From Bacillota bacterium (lineage in GTDB: Bacteria > Nitrospirota_A > Leptospirillia > Leptospirillales > JAMCRA01): a stretch of 64,000 nucleotides of DNA. Location: assembly GCA_023380285.1 (NCBI GenBank), contig JAMCRA010000020.1:1-64000 (forward strand), read 5' to 3'. Shown here in pieces: positions 9,336 through 17,531 of the stretch (position 1 is its first letter; each line of letters starts with the position of its first letter). The notes under the pieces are model-generated. The model was not told the origin of the DNA. It saw only the letters and a program-made list of their open reading frames with translations, and did not search any database. The translations under genes were made by a program, and so were the position numbers.

Positions 9336-10487
9336 ATGGAAGAATGGCAACAGCTTCTTGTGGACGGAATCAACCGATCCAGTCAGATCCCTCCTCCCTG
9401 GAAATCCTCCAAGGAAGGGGTCGGACAGGGGGAAGTAGAAAAAACCTTTCCTATCCGAATCAATGCCTATTACCGTTCTTTGATTACAGATCCCGAAGGT
9501 CCGATCGGTCGACAGGTTATTCCGGATCCGGAAGAAGTTCTGGATTTTGACAGTCCCGTTGATCCTCTGGGCGAAGATTCGGACAGTCCCGTGCCTGCGA
9601 TCGTGCACCGTTATCCGGACCGGGTCCTGTTTCTTGTCACGAACCAGTGTCCGATTTACTGTCGGTACTGTACCCGGAAACGGATGATCGGAACTCCCGA
9701 GGGAGTCGTCACACGCGGTGAGGTTGAGGAAGGAATCGAATATATCCGGACCCATCCGGAGGTCCGGGACGTTATCCTTTCCGGCGGGGATCCGCTGATG
9801 CTGAAGGATGATTACCTGGAATTCATCCTGTCGGGTCTTCGCAAAATTCCCCATCTTGAAGTCATCCGGATCGGAAGCCGGGTTCCTTCTTCCCTCCCAC
9901 AGCGGGTGACCCCGGAACTCTGTGCCATGCTTAAAAAATATCATCCCCTTTTCATGAACCTTCACTTCAATCATCCCGACGAAATTACGCCCGAGTCCTC
10001 CCTGGCCTGCAACATGCTTGCTGATGCAGGTATTCCCCTCGGGTGTCAGACGGTCCTGATGAAAGGGGTGAACGATGAAGCCGGAATACTGAAGAAACTT
10101 TTCCAGAAGCTCCTGACGATTCGGGTGAAGCCCTATTACCTTTACCAGGCGGATCTCACAAGGGGGGCGAATCATTTTCGGACACCTGTTTCGACCGGAA
10201 TCCGGATTATGAAAGAGTTGCAGGGCCACACGTCCGGGATGGCCATTCCTCATTTTGTGATTGATGCCCCGGGTGGTGGGGGAAAGGTGCCGATTCTTCC
10301 GCCGGATTATCTTGTTTCTATGGAGGACGGCGATGTCGTTCTTCGAAATTACGAAGGAAACGTGTACACTTACCCGGATGCGCCTTTACTGGATGAGCCT
10401 GCTGAAGAAGAGGGAGGCCAGGGATTTCGGGGATCCGGCGTCGGGACGGCGGGAGAAAGAAACGGTAAAGGCCTCGGAAAGTCTTGA
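9336..10487 (+). CDS. kamA: lysine 2,3-aminomutase (radical SAM, PLP)
   Basis: Interconverts L-lysine and L-beta-lysine with a SAM-derived radical. The 383-residue protein carries the radical-SAM cluster motif CPIYCRYC at residues 105-112, preceded by the family-typical TNQ. The PLP motif DAPGGGGK has its lysine at 317. Asp273 (in QADLTRG) and Asp310 (in VIDAPGG) match the two aspartates that bind the lysine side-chain amine in clostridial enzyme; related glutamate mutases and EpmB lack them. This supports lysine as substrate. The usual partner, acetyltransferase AblB, is absent nearby. The start abuts the previous stop codon. Confidence 0.88.
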   Translation: MEEWQQLLVDGINRSSQIPPPWKSSKEGVGQGEVEKTFPIRINAYYRSLITDPEGPIGRQVIPDPEEVLDFDSPVDPLGEDSDSPVPAIVHRYPDRVLFLVTNQCPIYCRYCTRKRMIGTPEGVVTRGEVEEGIEYIRTHPEVRDVILSGGDPLMLKDDYLEFILSGLRKIPHLEVIRIGSRVPSSLPQRVTPELCAMLKKYHPLFMNLHFNHPDEITPESSLACNMLADAGIPLGCQTVLMKGVNDEAGILKKLFQKLLTIRVKPYYLYQADLTRGANHFRTPVSTGIRIMKELQGHTSGMAIPHFVIDAPGGGGKVPILPPDYLVSMEDGDVVLRNYEGNVYTYPDAPLLDEPAEEEGGQGFRGSGVGTAGERNGKGLGKS

Positions 10488-10511
10488 ATGAAGAGTCGGA
10501 AGGAGGTGATG

Positions 10512-11261
10512 ATGGAGAAAACTGATCAGCAAGCGGTCCATCCGGACTATTCCTTTCCGGAGGAAGAGAGGCGGGGAGTCTATCATGCCATTTATACCCG
10601 CCGGGATATCCGGAAAGAATTTTTGCCGGATCCTGTTGATCCAAAGATCCTTGCCCGGCTCCTTAAAGCGGCCCATCACGCCCCTTCCGTCGGATTTATG
10701 CAGCCCTGGAATTTTATTGTCATCCGGGACCCGGAGGTTCGTTCTGTGCTGAAGCACGCCGTCGACAAAGAGCGACATGCGGCTTCTATCATTTTTGAGT
10801 CTCCGCGGGCCGAAAAATTTCTTTCTCTGAAGGTGGAGGCAATTCTCGAGGCTCCTGTCGTTATTGCGGTGACGATTGACCCTTCCCGTGACGGACCGCA
10901 TGTTCTCGGTCGGCTCTCTGACCCCGACACGGACCTTTACAGCGCTTCCTGCGGCATTATGAATATGTGGCTTGCGGCGAGAGCTGAAGGGATCGGCATG
11001 GGATGGGTCACTATTTTTCGGAAGGGGGATATACAGAACGCTCTTAAGCTTCCGTTCCATATTCGTCCGATAGGTCTCCTCTGTCTGGGGTACGTCAGCG
11101 AGTTCCCTGCTCGCCCCATGCTGGAGACGGAAGAGTGGGCCTACAGGCAGCGCCTGTCACATCTGGTGGCTGTCGACAGATGGGAGAACAGAAGCGGCGA
11201 GTTTTGGGATGACCTGAGCAAAAGTCTCGATGAGCCAGAAGAGTTTCATTGGGAACGTTAA
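10512..11261 (+). CDS. bluB: 5,6-dimethylbenzimidazole synthase, BluB family
   Basis: Flavin-destructase of the nitroreductase fold that turns FMNH2 and oxygen into 5,6-dimethylbenzimidazole, the lower ligand of cobalamin. The N-terminal IYTRRDIRKEFLPDPV and HHAPSVGFMQPWNFI segments are BluB-like, as are length and the C-terminal RLSHLVAVDRWE. An ATG lies directly after the kamA stop, but the ATG at 10512 is preferred because an unusually complete Shine-Dalgarno (AAGGAGGTGAT, 10500-10510) precedes it. That gives 249 residues. The function would feed B12 synthesis, in line with the cobA domain in the haem cluster. Confidence 0.85.
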   Translation: MEKTDQQAVHPDYSFPEEERRGVYHAIYTRRDIRKEFLPDPVDPKILARLLKAAHHAPSVGFMQPWNFIVIRDPEVRSVLKHAVDKERHAASIIFESPRAEKFLSLKVEAILEAPVVIAVTIDPSRDGPHVLGRLSDPDTDLYSASCGIMNMWLAARAEGIGMGWVTIFRKGDIQNALKLPFHIRPIGLLCLGYVSEFPARPMLETEEWAYRQRLSHLVAVDRWENRSGEFWDDLSKSLDEPEEFHWER

Positions 11262-12349
11262 GCGATGTCCAGATCTCCCGTCTGATAGACGCGGGTGCGA
11301 TCTTCGATCCATTCGAAGGCCGGGACGCTCTTTTTTCGCGTGTGCAGCCAGCTTCTCTTGATCTGGCACTGGGGCAGACGGCCTACAGAATTCGGTCGAG
11401 CTTTCTTCCGCAGGGAGACAGCGTCTCTCGTCTGCTGCCGGAGCTTTCTCTCTATCCCGTCGATTTGAACACCCATCCTTATCTGGAAAAGGGTGCCGTT
11501 TACCTGATCCCTCTGTCTGAACAGCTGTCTCTTCCCCCGGGAGTTGAGGGAAAGGCCAATCCCAAAAGTTCGACGGGAAGGGTGGATGTCTTCACGAGGG
11601 TGCTGACCGAAAAAACTCACCGGTTCGACGATATTCCCCCGGGGTACAAGGGACATCTTTACCTGGAAGTGTTTTCCCGCTCTTTTCCGTTGAAAGTGAA
11701 GCCTGGTCTCTCCCTCTCCCAGCTTCGGCTCTTTGAAAACAGGAAGATTCTGACGGATCTGGAATTGATGGACCGCCACCGCACATTCCCCCTTTTTTGG
11801 TACGACGGAAAAAACAAGGAGGAGACAGAAGAATTCCGGGACGGGGTGTCGCTGGGAGTCGACCTTTCCTTTGAGCCGGTTGTCGGCTACAAAGCGCGTC
11901 CGAACACCCGGGTCCTGGACTTGACAGTCCCGTCGGAAAATCCGGCTGAGCCCTTCTGGGAGCCGATCATGCGGCCTTCGTCCGGCGATTTGATTCTTGA
12001 GCCAGAATCTTTTTACCTTTTTGCTTCTCGTGCGAAAATCCGCATTCCATCCGATATGGCTGGCGAAATGGTGGAGTTTGATGCACAGTCGGGCGAGCTT
12101 CGGACACATTATGCGGGGTTTTTTGATCCTGGTTTCGGACTTGTCGAAGAAGGGGCCCGGGCAGTCCTGGAAATTCGTCCCCATGATGTCCCTTTTCGCG
12201 TCGTTGACGGCCAGAAGATTTTTCGTCTCCGGTTTGAATGGATGGAGAGCCCGCCCCGCCATCCTTATGGCCTTGAAATCGGGTCCAACTACAGCCGACA
12301 GGCTCTCAAGCTGAGCAAATATTTTGGCCGCTTTCCCGAGACTGTCTGA
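11249..12349 (+). CDS. dcd: dCTP deaminase, double-length form
   Basis: Deaminates dCTP to dUTP for thymidylate synthesis. At 366 residues it is about twice the standard trimeric Dcd, like the two-domain versions of alphaproteobacteria. The N-terminal half has VQPASLDLALG and GKANPKSSTGRVDVF. The C-terminal half repeats the fold with EFDAQSGELRTHYAGFFDPGFG, including the deaminase/dUTPase-type turn. It starts with TTG and overlaps bluB by 13 bases, so it is in the same transcript, although its metabolism is unrelated to B12. Confidence 0.88.
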   Translation: MGTLSDVQISRLIDAGAIFDPFEGRDALFSRVQPASLDLALGQTAYRIRSSFLPQGDSVSRLLPELSLYPVDLNTHPYLEKGAVYLIPLSEQLSLPPGVEGKANPKSSTGRVDVFTRVLTEKTHRFDDIPPGYKGHLYLEVFSRSFPLKVKPGLSLSQLRLFENRKILTDLELMDRHRTFPLFWYDGKNKEETEEFRDGVSLGVDLSFEPVVGYKARPNTRVLDLTVPSENPAEPFWEPIMRPSSGDLILEPESFYLFASRAKIRIPSDMAGEMVEFDAQSGELRTHYAGFFDPGFGLVEEGARAVLEIRPHDVPFRVVDGQKIFRLRFEWMESPPRHPYGLEIGSNYSRQALKLSKYFGRFPETV

Positions 12350-12375
12350 TCGGCTGTTTCCTTATCGGTTGTGAT

Positions 12376-12404
12376 TTGACAGTCTGGTGCACTGGTTTTA
12401 GACT
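12376..12404 (+). promoter_or_regulatory. sigma70-type promoter of the proteasome operon
   Basis: TTGACA at 12376-12381, a 17-base spacer and TAGACT at 12399-12404. The -35 is consensus and the -10 matches four of six positions. It lies in the 161-base gap after dcd, about 106 bases before the arc start. Confidence 0.6.
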
Positions 12405-12510
12405 TTTTCTAGGACGCATCCTGAACGAATGATCCGCCGGATCCATCGGAAGACGGAAGGTCCGGCTCATCTGCGATCCACCCTATCTCCCGACGGGAGC
12501 GACCAGTCCT

Positions 12511-14238
12511 ATGAGCGACCATCGAAATTCTGAATCAGATAACCAAAACTCTATATCAGACAAAATGACCGGCAGTGAGAACACGATTGATTCCCGGATC
12601 CGGGAATTGGCGGAACTCATCGACAAAATATCCCATGATGTTTCGTCAGAAGACCCCAGGAAAGATTTGTACCGCCTGAAAAAGCGGATTTTTGACCTTG
12701 CTGCGGACTGGAGCCGTTGCGCACAGGAGCGGGAAAAAATGGAAGAAGTCCTGGAAAAGCTGAGCAGTCCGGCCTTCCGTTTGGGAACCTTGCTGGGAAA
12801 AGCAGAAGAGGGACTAGGGTGGGTTTCGGTGGGCGGAGCGGAGTACTGTTGTCAGATCGATCCCCGTATTCGTCCGGACGAGCTCGAAGCCGGCCAACGC
12901 GTCCGCTTGAATGAAGCGCTCTCAATTGTCGGGACGGAAAAACCGGACCCTTTTGGCACGGTTGTTCAGGTCAGCAAGGTCCTCCCTGACGGACGGCTGG
13001 AAATCGGTGGAGACAAGAACGTTGCTGGAGCTCCGGCAACAGTCGTCGGAAGGGCATCTTCCCTCCAAGAAACAAAGGTTCTGCCGGGGGATTCCCTTCG
13101 GCTCGACACCACCTCCCGGCTTGCGGTCGAATATCTGGGTGGACGTCAGGACAGCCATCTTCTGGAAGAAGTGCCCGATGTTTCCTGGGAGAATGTGGGC
13201 GGACAGAAAAAAGCCATCGAGGAAATTCGCAAGGCCATTTTGAATCCCTCGCTGCATCAGGATCTCTATTCCCGCTACCGGTTCCGTTCCCCCAAGGGCT
13301 TTCTGCTTTATGGACCCCCGGGTTGCGGAAAGACCCTGATCGGAAAAGCCACTGCCCATCAGCTTGCCATGGAAATGGAAGCCATGGAAGGGCGTCCCGT
13401 CAAGGGAGTTTTTTTCCACATCAAGGGGCCGGAAATCTTCAACATGTGGCTCGGCGAATCCGAACGCATCGTCCGCGAACTTTTCGAACAGGGACGTGAA
13501 GCCCGGAAAAGGGGAGATTTCCCCGTCCTCTTTATCGATGAGGCCGAGGCTATTCTCGGGACCCGTCGCTCGATTCGTTCCTTCAATATCCATAACACGC
13601 TGGTTCCCATGTTCTGTGCGGAGATGGACGGCATGTCCGGATCCAACGGTTTCATGGTCATTCTGGCCACCAACCGGCCGGAGATGATCGATCCGGCAAT
13701 CCTTCGTCCCGGACGGATAGATCGGAAGATCCGTGTCCTGCGCCCCGACCGGCAGGCGGCAGAGGACATTCTCCGTCTCTATCTGACGGGGGATATTCCG
13801 ATCGTAAAACAGTCGGACCAGGACTCTGTGGAACAGGCCCGGGACGTTCTGGTCGAAAAGTTTCTGGATGAGCTTTATGCCCGGACGGAATCAAACGCCG
13901 TTCTGGAAGTTGTGCTGAGAAGTGGCCGGAGGGAAATTCTGTACCGGTCGGATCTTTCCAGCGGGGCTCTTCTGGCGTCCATTGTTGATCGGGCCAAGGA
14001 AAAAGCCCTATTGAGGGAGATGGAAAAAAACGGAGAGAGTCCTTCGGGGGTCTCCCTGCAGGATCTTCTGTCGGCAACGGAGGATGAGTTTCTCGAAGGT
14101 GATATTGTGCCTGCCAGCGATGGTGCCGAAGACTGGATGTCTCTTCTCGATTTGCGTCAACGGGATGTGGCAGATCTCAAAAAGTTTGACAGCTCCAACC
14201 GTGAGAGAAAGGTTCTCGAGCGTCGGGCCATCGAATGA
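12511..14238 (+). CDS. arc: proteasome-activating AAA+ ATPase ARC/Mpa
   Basis: Hexameric unfoldase that recognises pupylated proteins and feeds them to the 20S core. Residues about 25-90 are a predicted coiled coil (Pup docking in Mpa). OB-fold segments follow to about 220, then a AAA+ module with Walker A GPPGCGKT at 268-275 and Walker B VLFIDEAEA with DE at 343-344, plus ILATNRPEMIDPAILRPGR. Length (575) is near that of mycobacterial Mpa. The last residues are ERRAIE, so the C-terminal hydrophobic-Tyr-X (QYL) tail by which Mpa opens the core gate is absent. It is the first gene after the promoter and overlaps dop by 4 bases. Confidence 0.95.
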   Translation: MSDHRNSESDNQNSISDKMTGSENTIDSRIRELAELIDKISHDVSSEDPRKDLYRLKKRIFDLAADWSRCAQEREKMEEVLEKLSSPAFRLGTLLGKAEEGLGWVSVGGAEYCCQIDPRIRPDELEAGQRVRLNEALSIVGTEKPDPFGTVVQVSKVLPDGRLEIGGDKNVAGAPATVVGRASSLQETKVLPGDSLRLDTTSRLAVEYLGGRQDSHLLEEVPDVSWENVGGQKKAIEEIRKAILNPSLHQDLYSRYRFRSPKGFLLYGPPGCGKTLIGKATAHQLAMEMEAMEGRPVKGVFFHIKGPEIFNMWLGESERIVRELFEQGREARKRGDFPVLFIDEAEAILGTRRSIRSFNIHNTLVPMFCAEMDGMSGSNGFMVILATNRPEMIDPAILRPGRIDRKIRVLRPDRQAAEDILRLYLTGDIPIVKQSDQDSVEQARDVLVEKFLDELYARTESNAVLEVVLRSGRREILYRSDLSSGALLASIVDRAKEKALLREMEKNGESPSGVSLQDLLSATEDEFLEGDIVPASDGAEDWMSLLDLRQRDVADLKKFDSSNRERKVLERRAIE

Positions 14239-15770
14239 CAGATTTTTCAGTCGTCATGGGAATCGAGACAGAGTATGGGATTGTCCGCAACGATCTGAAA
14301 GAGTCCGATCCCGTAATCGAATCGATGGAGCTCGTTCGGTCTTACCAGTCCGCCGATTTGACCGGGTGGCTGTATCAGGGAGAGGACCCTTCTCTCGATG
14401 CCAGGGGCTTCCGCGTGGACAATCTTGCCCAGGATGAGGAAGAGAAGGCCTTTACGAGGAGTGATTACAAAAGATTCTTTTCCTTCCATGAAATGAAAAG
14501 TGACCGGATACTCTCCAATGGAGGACGGTTCTACAACGACCACACCCATCCGGAATTTTCGACGCCCGAGTCTTCCAGCATCATGGAGCTGTTGCACTAT
14601 GACCGGGCCGGCCTTGATATCCTCCGTCTCGCGAAAAAAGAAAGAGAACGTCTCCTGGGAGGAGATGGGCTCCTCTCCCTTTACCGGAACAATACGGATT
14701 ATCATGGCCATAGCTATGGCTGCCATGAAAATTATCTCCTTCCCCGGGATATTCCGTTCGACCGGATCGTTCAGGTATGTGTGCCATTCCTGGTTGCGCG
14801 CACGATCCTTCTGGGAGCCGGAAAATATGGATATGAATCTTCCGAAAAACGGGGAATCGTCCGGTACCAGGCTTCCCAGAGGGCAGACTTCATTGAGACG
14901 CTCGTCAGTGTTGACACGATGCATGGCCGTCCTCTGGTGAACAGCCGGGATGAACCTCATGCCGACCGGACTCTTTTTCGGCGTCTTCACCTGATCCTGG
15001 GAGACGCGAATATGTCGGAATGGCAAACGGCCATGAAGCTCGGAATGACGAGACTGGTCCTGAGAGATCTCCTCCTTGGAGGCTGGAAGCCAAAAATCAG
15101 CCTGGAAGATCCGGTCGGTGCAATCCGCATGGTTTCAAGGGGACTTCGCGACCAGCCTCTTCTTCGTCTTGAGGCAGGGCAGTGGACGGCCATTGATATT
15201 CTTGAATATTATGCGGACTCTCTGGAAGACATGAAGGTGATCCGGGATCCGGAAGATCAATGGGTTCTGTCCGAATGGAGATCGTCTATCGAGTCGTTCA
15301 GGTCGGATCCGTCCCGTCTTTCGGACAGGATCGACTGGATCGCCAAAGAAAACCTGCTCTCCCGCTTCCGTGAGGAAGAAGATCTTTCCGACGACGATCC
15401 CTGGCTCCAGAGTCTGGACCTGGAATACCATAATATTGATCCAGAGCAGGGGCTTTTTTTTGCCCTGGAGGAATCCGGGGAGATTCTCCGTCTGTCGGAA
15501 GAATCTTCTGTCCGGGAAGCGATGACAGACCCGCCCCATCGGGGTCGCCCCCCGGTGCGGCATGCCATCATTCGGCGTTTTCCCGACGATGTCGTCGAAG
15601 CAGGGTGGGAAAAAATCCGTTTCCGCTCCGGAGAAGTGGTCGTCCTCCCCCTGTTTCAGACGTTTGGGGAAGAGGAAATTTCCCGATTGGTCGGGCATAT
15701 AGGACGACTCTCTTCTCCCCTGGAGATTCCCGGGGTCATTCGTCACTATACGGAGCGGACAAACTCCTAA
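14235..15770 (+). CDS. dop: depupylase / deamidase of Pup
   Basis: Glutamine-synthetase-fold hydrolase that removes Pup from substrates and, where Pup ends in Gln, deamidates it. The 511-residue chain begins VMGIETEYGIV and has NGGRFYNDHTHPEFSTPE, carrying the aspartate equivalent to the Dop/PafA catalytic residue. Residues about 37-80 are an insertion relative to the PafA paralogue here, in the place of the Dop-specific loop. Because the Pup encoded next already ends in Glu, the main role is probably depupylation. ATGA overlap with arc; pup follows after 16 bases. Confidence 0.93.
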   Translation: MTDFSVVMGIETEYGIVRNDLKESDPVIESMELVRSYQSADLTGWLYQGEDPSLDARGFRVDNLAQDEEEKAFTRSDYKRFFSFHEMKSDRILSNGGRFYNDHTHPEFSTPESSSIMELLHYDRAGLDILRLAKKERERLLGGDGLLSLYRNNTDYHGHSYGCHENYLLPRDIPFDRIVQVCVPFLVARTILLGAGKYGYESSEKRGIVRYQASQRADFIETLVSVDTMHGRPLVNSRDEPHADRTLFRRLHLILGDANMSEWQTAMKLGMTRLVLRDLLLGGWKPKISLEDPVGAIRMVSRGLRDQPLLRLEAGQWTAIDILEYYADSLEDMKVIRDPEDQWVLSEWRSSIESFRSDPSRLSDRIDWIAKENLLSRFREEEDLSDDDPWLQSLDLEYHNIDPEQGLFFALEESGEILRLSEESSVREAMTDPPHRGRPPVRHAIIRRFPDDVVEAGWEKIRFRSGEVVVLPLFQTFGEEEISRLVGHIGRLSSPLEIPGVIRHYTERTNS

Positions 15771-15786
15771 AAAGAGAGGTGGACAT

Positions 15787-15981
15787 ATGTTGAACGGTGA
15801 AGATGTCGTACGCTTTCCGGAAAGAAAAACGATTCCTGGAGACCCCGGACGGGAAATCCAGAAAGAGGCCCCCGTGCCAAAACGTCCGGAAACAAAAAAA
15901 ACCGGGGATCGGCTGATGGACCGCATGAAAAAGGTGGACCCAAACCAGTCGGAACGTTACCGTCAGAGAACGGGAGAATAG
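15787..15981 (+). CDS. pup: prokaryotic ubiquitin-like protein (Pup/UBact type)
   Basis: A 64-residue, highly charged, cysteine-free and probably disordered protein, encoded exactly where Pup lies in actinobacterial operons. Pup is linked through its C-terminal Glu to lysines of target proteins. The tail reads RQRTGE rather than the actinobacterial GGQ or GGE. As I recall, an R-(S/T)-G-(E/Q) end is the signature of the UBact modifiers described in Nitrospirota and other Gram-negative phyla. A terminal Glu means no deamidation is needed before ligation. A GAGAGGTGG box is 4 bases before the ATG. prcB starts 4 bases after the stop. Confidence 0.92.
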   Translation: MLNGEDVVRFPERKTIPGDPGREIQKEAPVPKRPETKKTGDRLMDRMKKVDPNQSERYRQRTGE

Positions 15982-15985
15982 ATAA

Positions 15986-16783
15986 ATGAAAGACTGGCAC
16001 AATCGGGGTTCTTTTCTGGATCTCCTGGGTGAAAAGAGCCCTGGTCTCCCATCCGTTGCCCCCGGGCCCCGTCATTCTCCGGAAGGGTGGGTCGAAACCC
16101 GGGCCACGACAATACTTGCCTTTCATTTTTCGGGTGGAGTTCTGGTTGCCGGGGATCGTCGCGCGACGGCCGGAAACCGGATCATGACGAACCGGGTCGA
16201 AAAAGTTCTGGAGATTGACGGTTCCTCTCTGATGGCGATCGCTGGCTCTCCCGCTTTTGCGATCGAGATGGCCCGGATTCTGGAGCACTCGTTCAAGTAT
16301 TATCGTCGAAGCCAGCTTGCGGAATTGTCTGTCGAGGGAAAGCTTCGAATGCTGGCCCAGTTGCTCAGGGAAAATGTTCCCATGGCGATGCAGGGATTCG
16401 GGGCCGTTGTGCCAATTTTCGTGACCCGGGACTCTTCCCAGGCAAAGAACCAGATTTTTTTCTACGACATCCTGGGAGCGCATTTTGAAGGGGCCCCCTT
16501 TGCTGTGGCGGGATCGGGCTCTGTCGAAGTACAGGGGATTCTCCGGTATCTTGACCGGTGGGGGATGTCCGGGAGAGGACTTGTCGGACTCTCCGAAAGG
16601 GAGGCTTTGGCGCTGGCCATGCGATTACTGGAAACCGCCTCTTTTTTCGATTCCGCGACGGGAGGGGTTCAGGCCGGAGAGACCATTTATCCGGTTGTGA
16701 AAATATTGGGCCCGGACGGCGTGCGCACCGTGCCCGAGGCGGATCTGGAAGCCTGTTACCGGACGGAGGTCGAAGGTGTTTGA
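15986..16783 (+). CDS. prcB: 20S proteasome beta subunit (precursor)
   Basis: Catalytic subunit of the 20S core, an N-terminal-threonine hydrolase. Of 265 residues, the first 40 form a propeptide. Maturation between Ala40 and Thr41 (RA/TTILAF) would expose the nucleophile. Counted from Thr41, Asp17 (GDRRAT) and Lys33 (RVEK) are in the canonical positions, so the site is intact. Later AGSGSVEVQGIL corresponds to the conserved loop near Ser129. It is tightly placed between pup and prcA, and the prcA start lies within its last codons. Confidence 0.95.
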   Translation: MKDWHNRGSFLDLLGEKSPGLPSVAPGPRHSPEGWVETRATTILAFHFSGGVLVAGDRRATAGNRIMTNRVEKVLEIDGSSLMAIAGSPAFAIEMARILEHSFKYYRRSQLAELSVEGKLRMLAQLLRENVPMAMQGFGAVVPIFVTRDSSQAKNQIFFYDILGAHFEGAPFAVAGSGSVEVQGILRYLDRWGMSGRGLVGLSEREALALAMRLLETASFFDSATGGVQAGETIYPVVKILGPDGVRTVPEADLEACYRTEVEGV

Positions 16784-17531
16784 TGAACCCTACAGATGGG
16801 TTGAAGCTGTTTCCCAGAGGCGGGAATACATTGAAGAGCAGCTGCGACGATCTTCCCCGGTCCTGGGGGCATCGGTCCGTGAAGGCATTCTTTACCTCAC
16901 GTTTTACAAGAGAATTCCGAAGGTCTATGAGATCTATGATGGCCTTGCAATGGGATCAATAGGGCATCCGGCGGATATTGAGTCGATCCGGATGATGTTG
17001 CTCAATGCCGCTCATGTGGAAGGGTTTCAGCGTTCCCCCAAGGATGTGACGCTCCATCGCCTTCTCCTTTTTTCCCTTTCGCCGCGCCTGAAAAACGCGT
17101 TTGAGGATATTGGCGCATCTCCGATACTGGTTCGCTCCCTGTTTGCGGAAGCGGGGAAGACGATGGAGGAAGACCGCTTGATGGCGGTGGACTTTGACGG
17201 CAATATCGAAGAAGAAAAGGGTTCTCTATCCGTTGCCGGTTCTTCTGCGGTGAAAGACCGGATTCAGGAGCGACTGGGGAGCCGGAAAGATAAAAAAGCG
17301 ACTCTTGAGAGCGTTCTTCCCGAGCTTTTCGAAGCGTATCTTTATGGGGTTTATGAAAATCCCGATCTGGGTCTCGACCCGGAAGGAAACGTTATCGATC
17401 CTGCCAAAAAAAAACAGGCGATTCGCCGCGTTTTTGAGGAATATACGCCGAATGCATGTTTGCTGGACCGGAAAAAAGGGAGTCTTTTGCCGGTTTCCCT
17501 GTCGACGTTAATGGAAGAGTTGTCGAAATGA
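16776..17531 (+). CDS. prcA: 20S proteasome alpha subunit
   Basis: Forms the outer, non-catalytic rings and gate of the 20S core. The 251 residues begin with the actinobacterial-like WVEAVSQRREYIEEQLRR helix, followed by the alpha-type strand ASVREGILYLTF, with no catalytic threonine. The GTG start overlaps prcB by 8 bases and has GGAGG 6 bases upstream. The C-terminal part after about residue 150 (charged, DRIQERLGSRKDKK) is divergent. pafA starts in its stop codon (ATGA). Confidence 0.9.
   Translation: MFDEPYRWVEAVSQRREYIEEQLRRSSPVLGASVREGILYLTFYKRIPKVYEIYDGLAMGSIGHPADIESIRMMLLNAAHVEGFQRSPKDVTLHRLLLFSLSPRLKNAFEDIGASPILVRSLFAEAGKTMEEDRLMAVDFDGNIEEEKGSLSVAGSSAVKDRIQERLGSRKDKKATLESVLPELFEAYLYGVYENPDLGLDPEGNVIDPAKKKQAIRRVFEEYTPNACLLDRKKGSLLPVSLSTLMEELSK

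Noticed and set aside
9336..10487. Reading the aminomutase as EpmB (EF-P lysine aminomutase) or glutamate mutase
   Set aside because: Both lysine-specific aspartates (273, 310) and the DAPGGGGK motif match true lysine 2,3-aminomutase, and no epmA or efp is adjacent.
17456..17527. N-terminal extension of PafA by 24 codons
   Set aside because: It lies within prcA, has no homology, and the ATGA overlap at 17528 fits the operon pattern.
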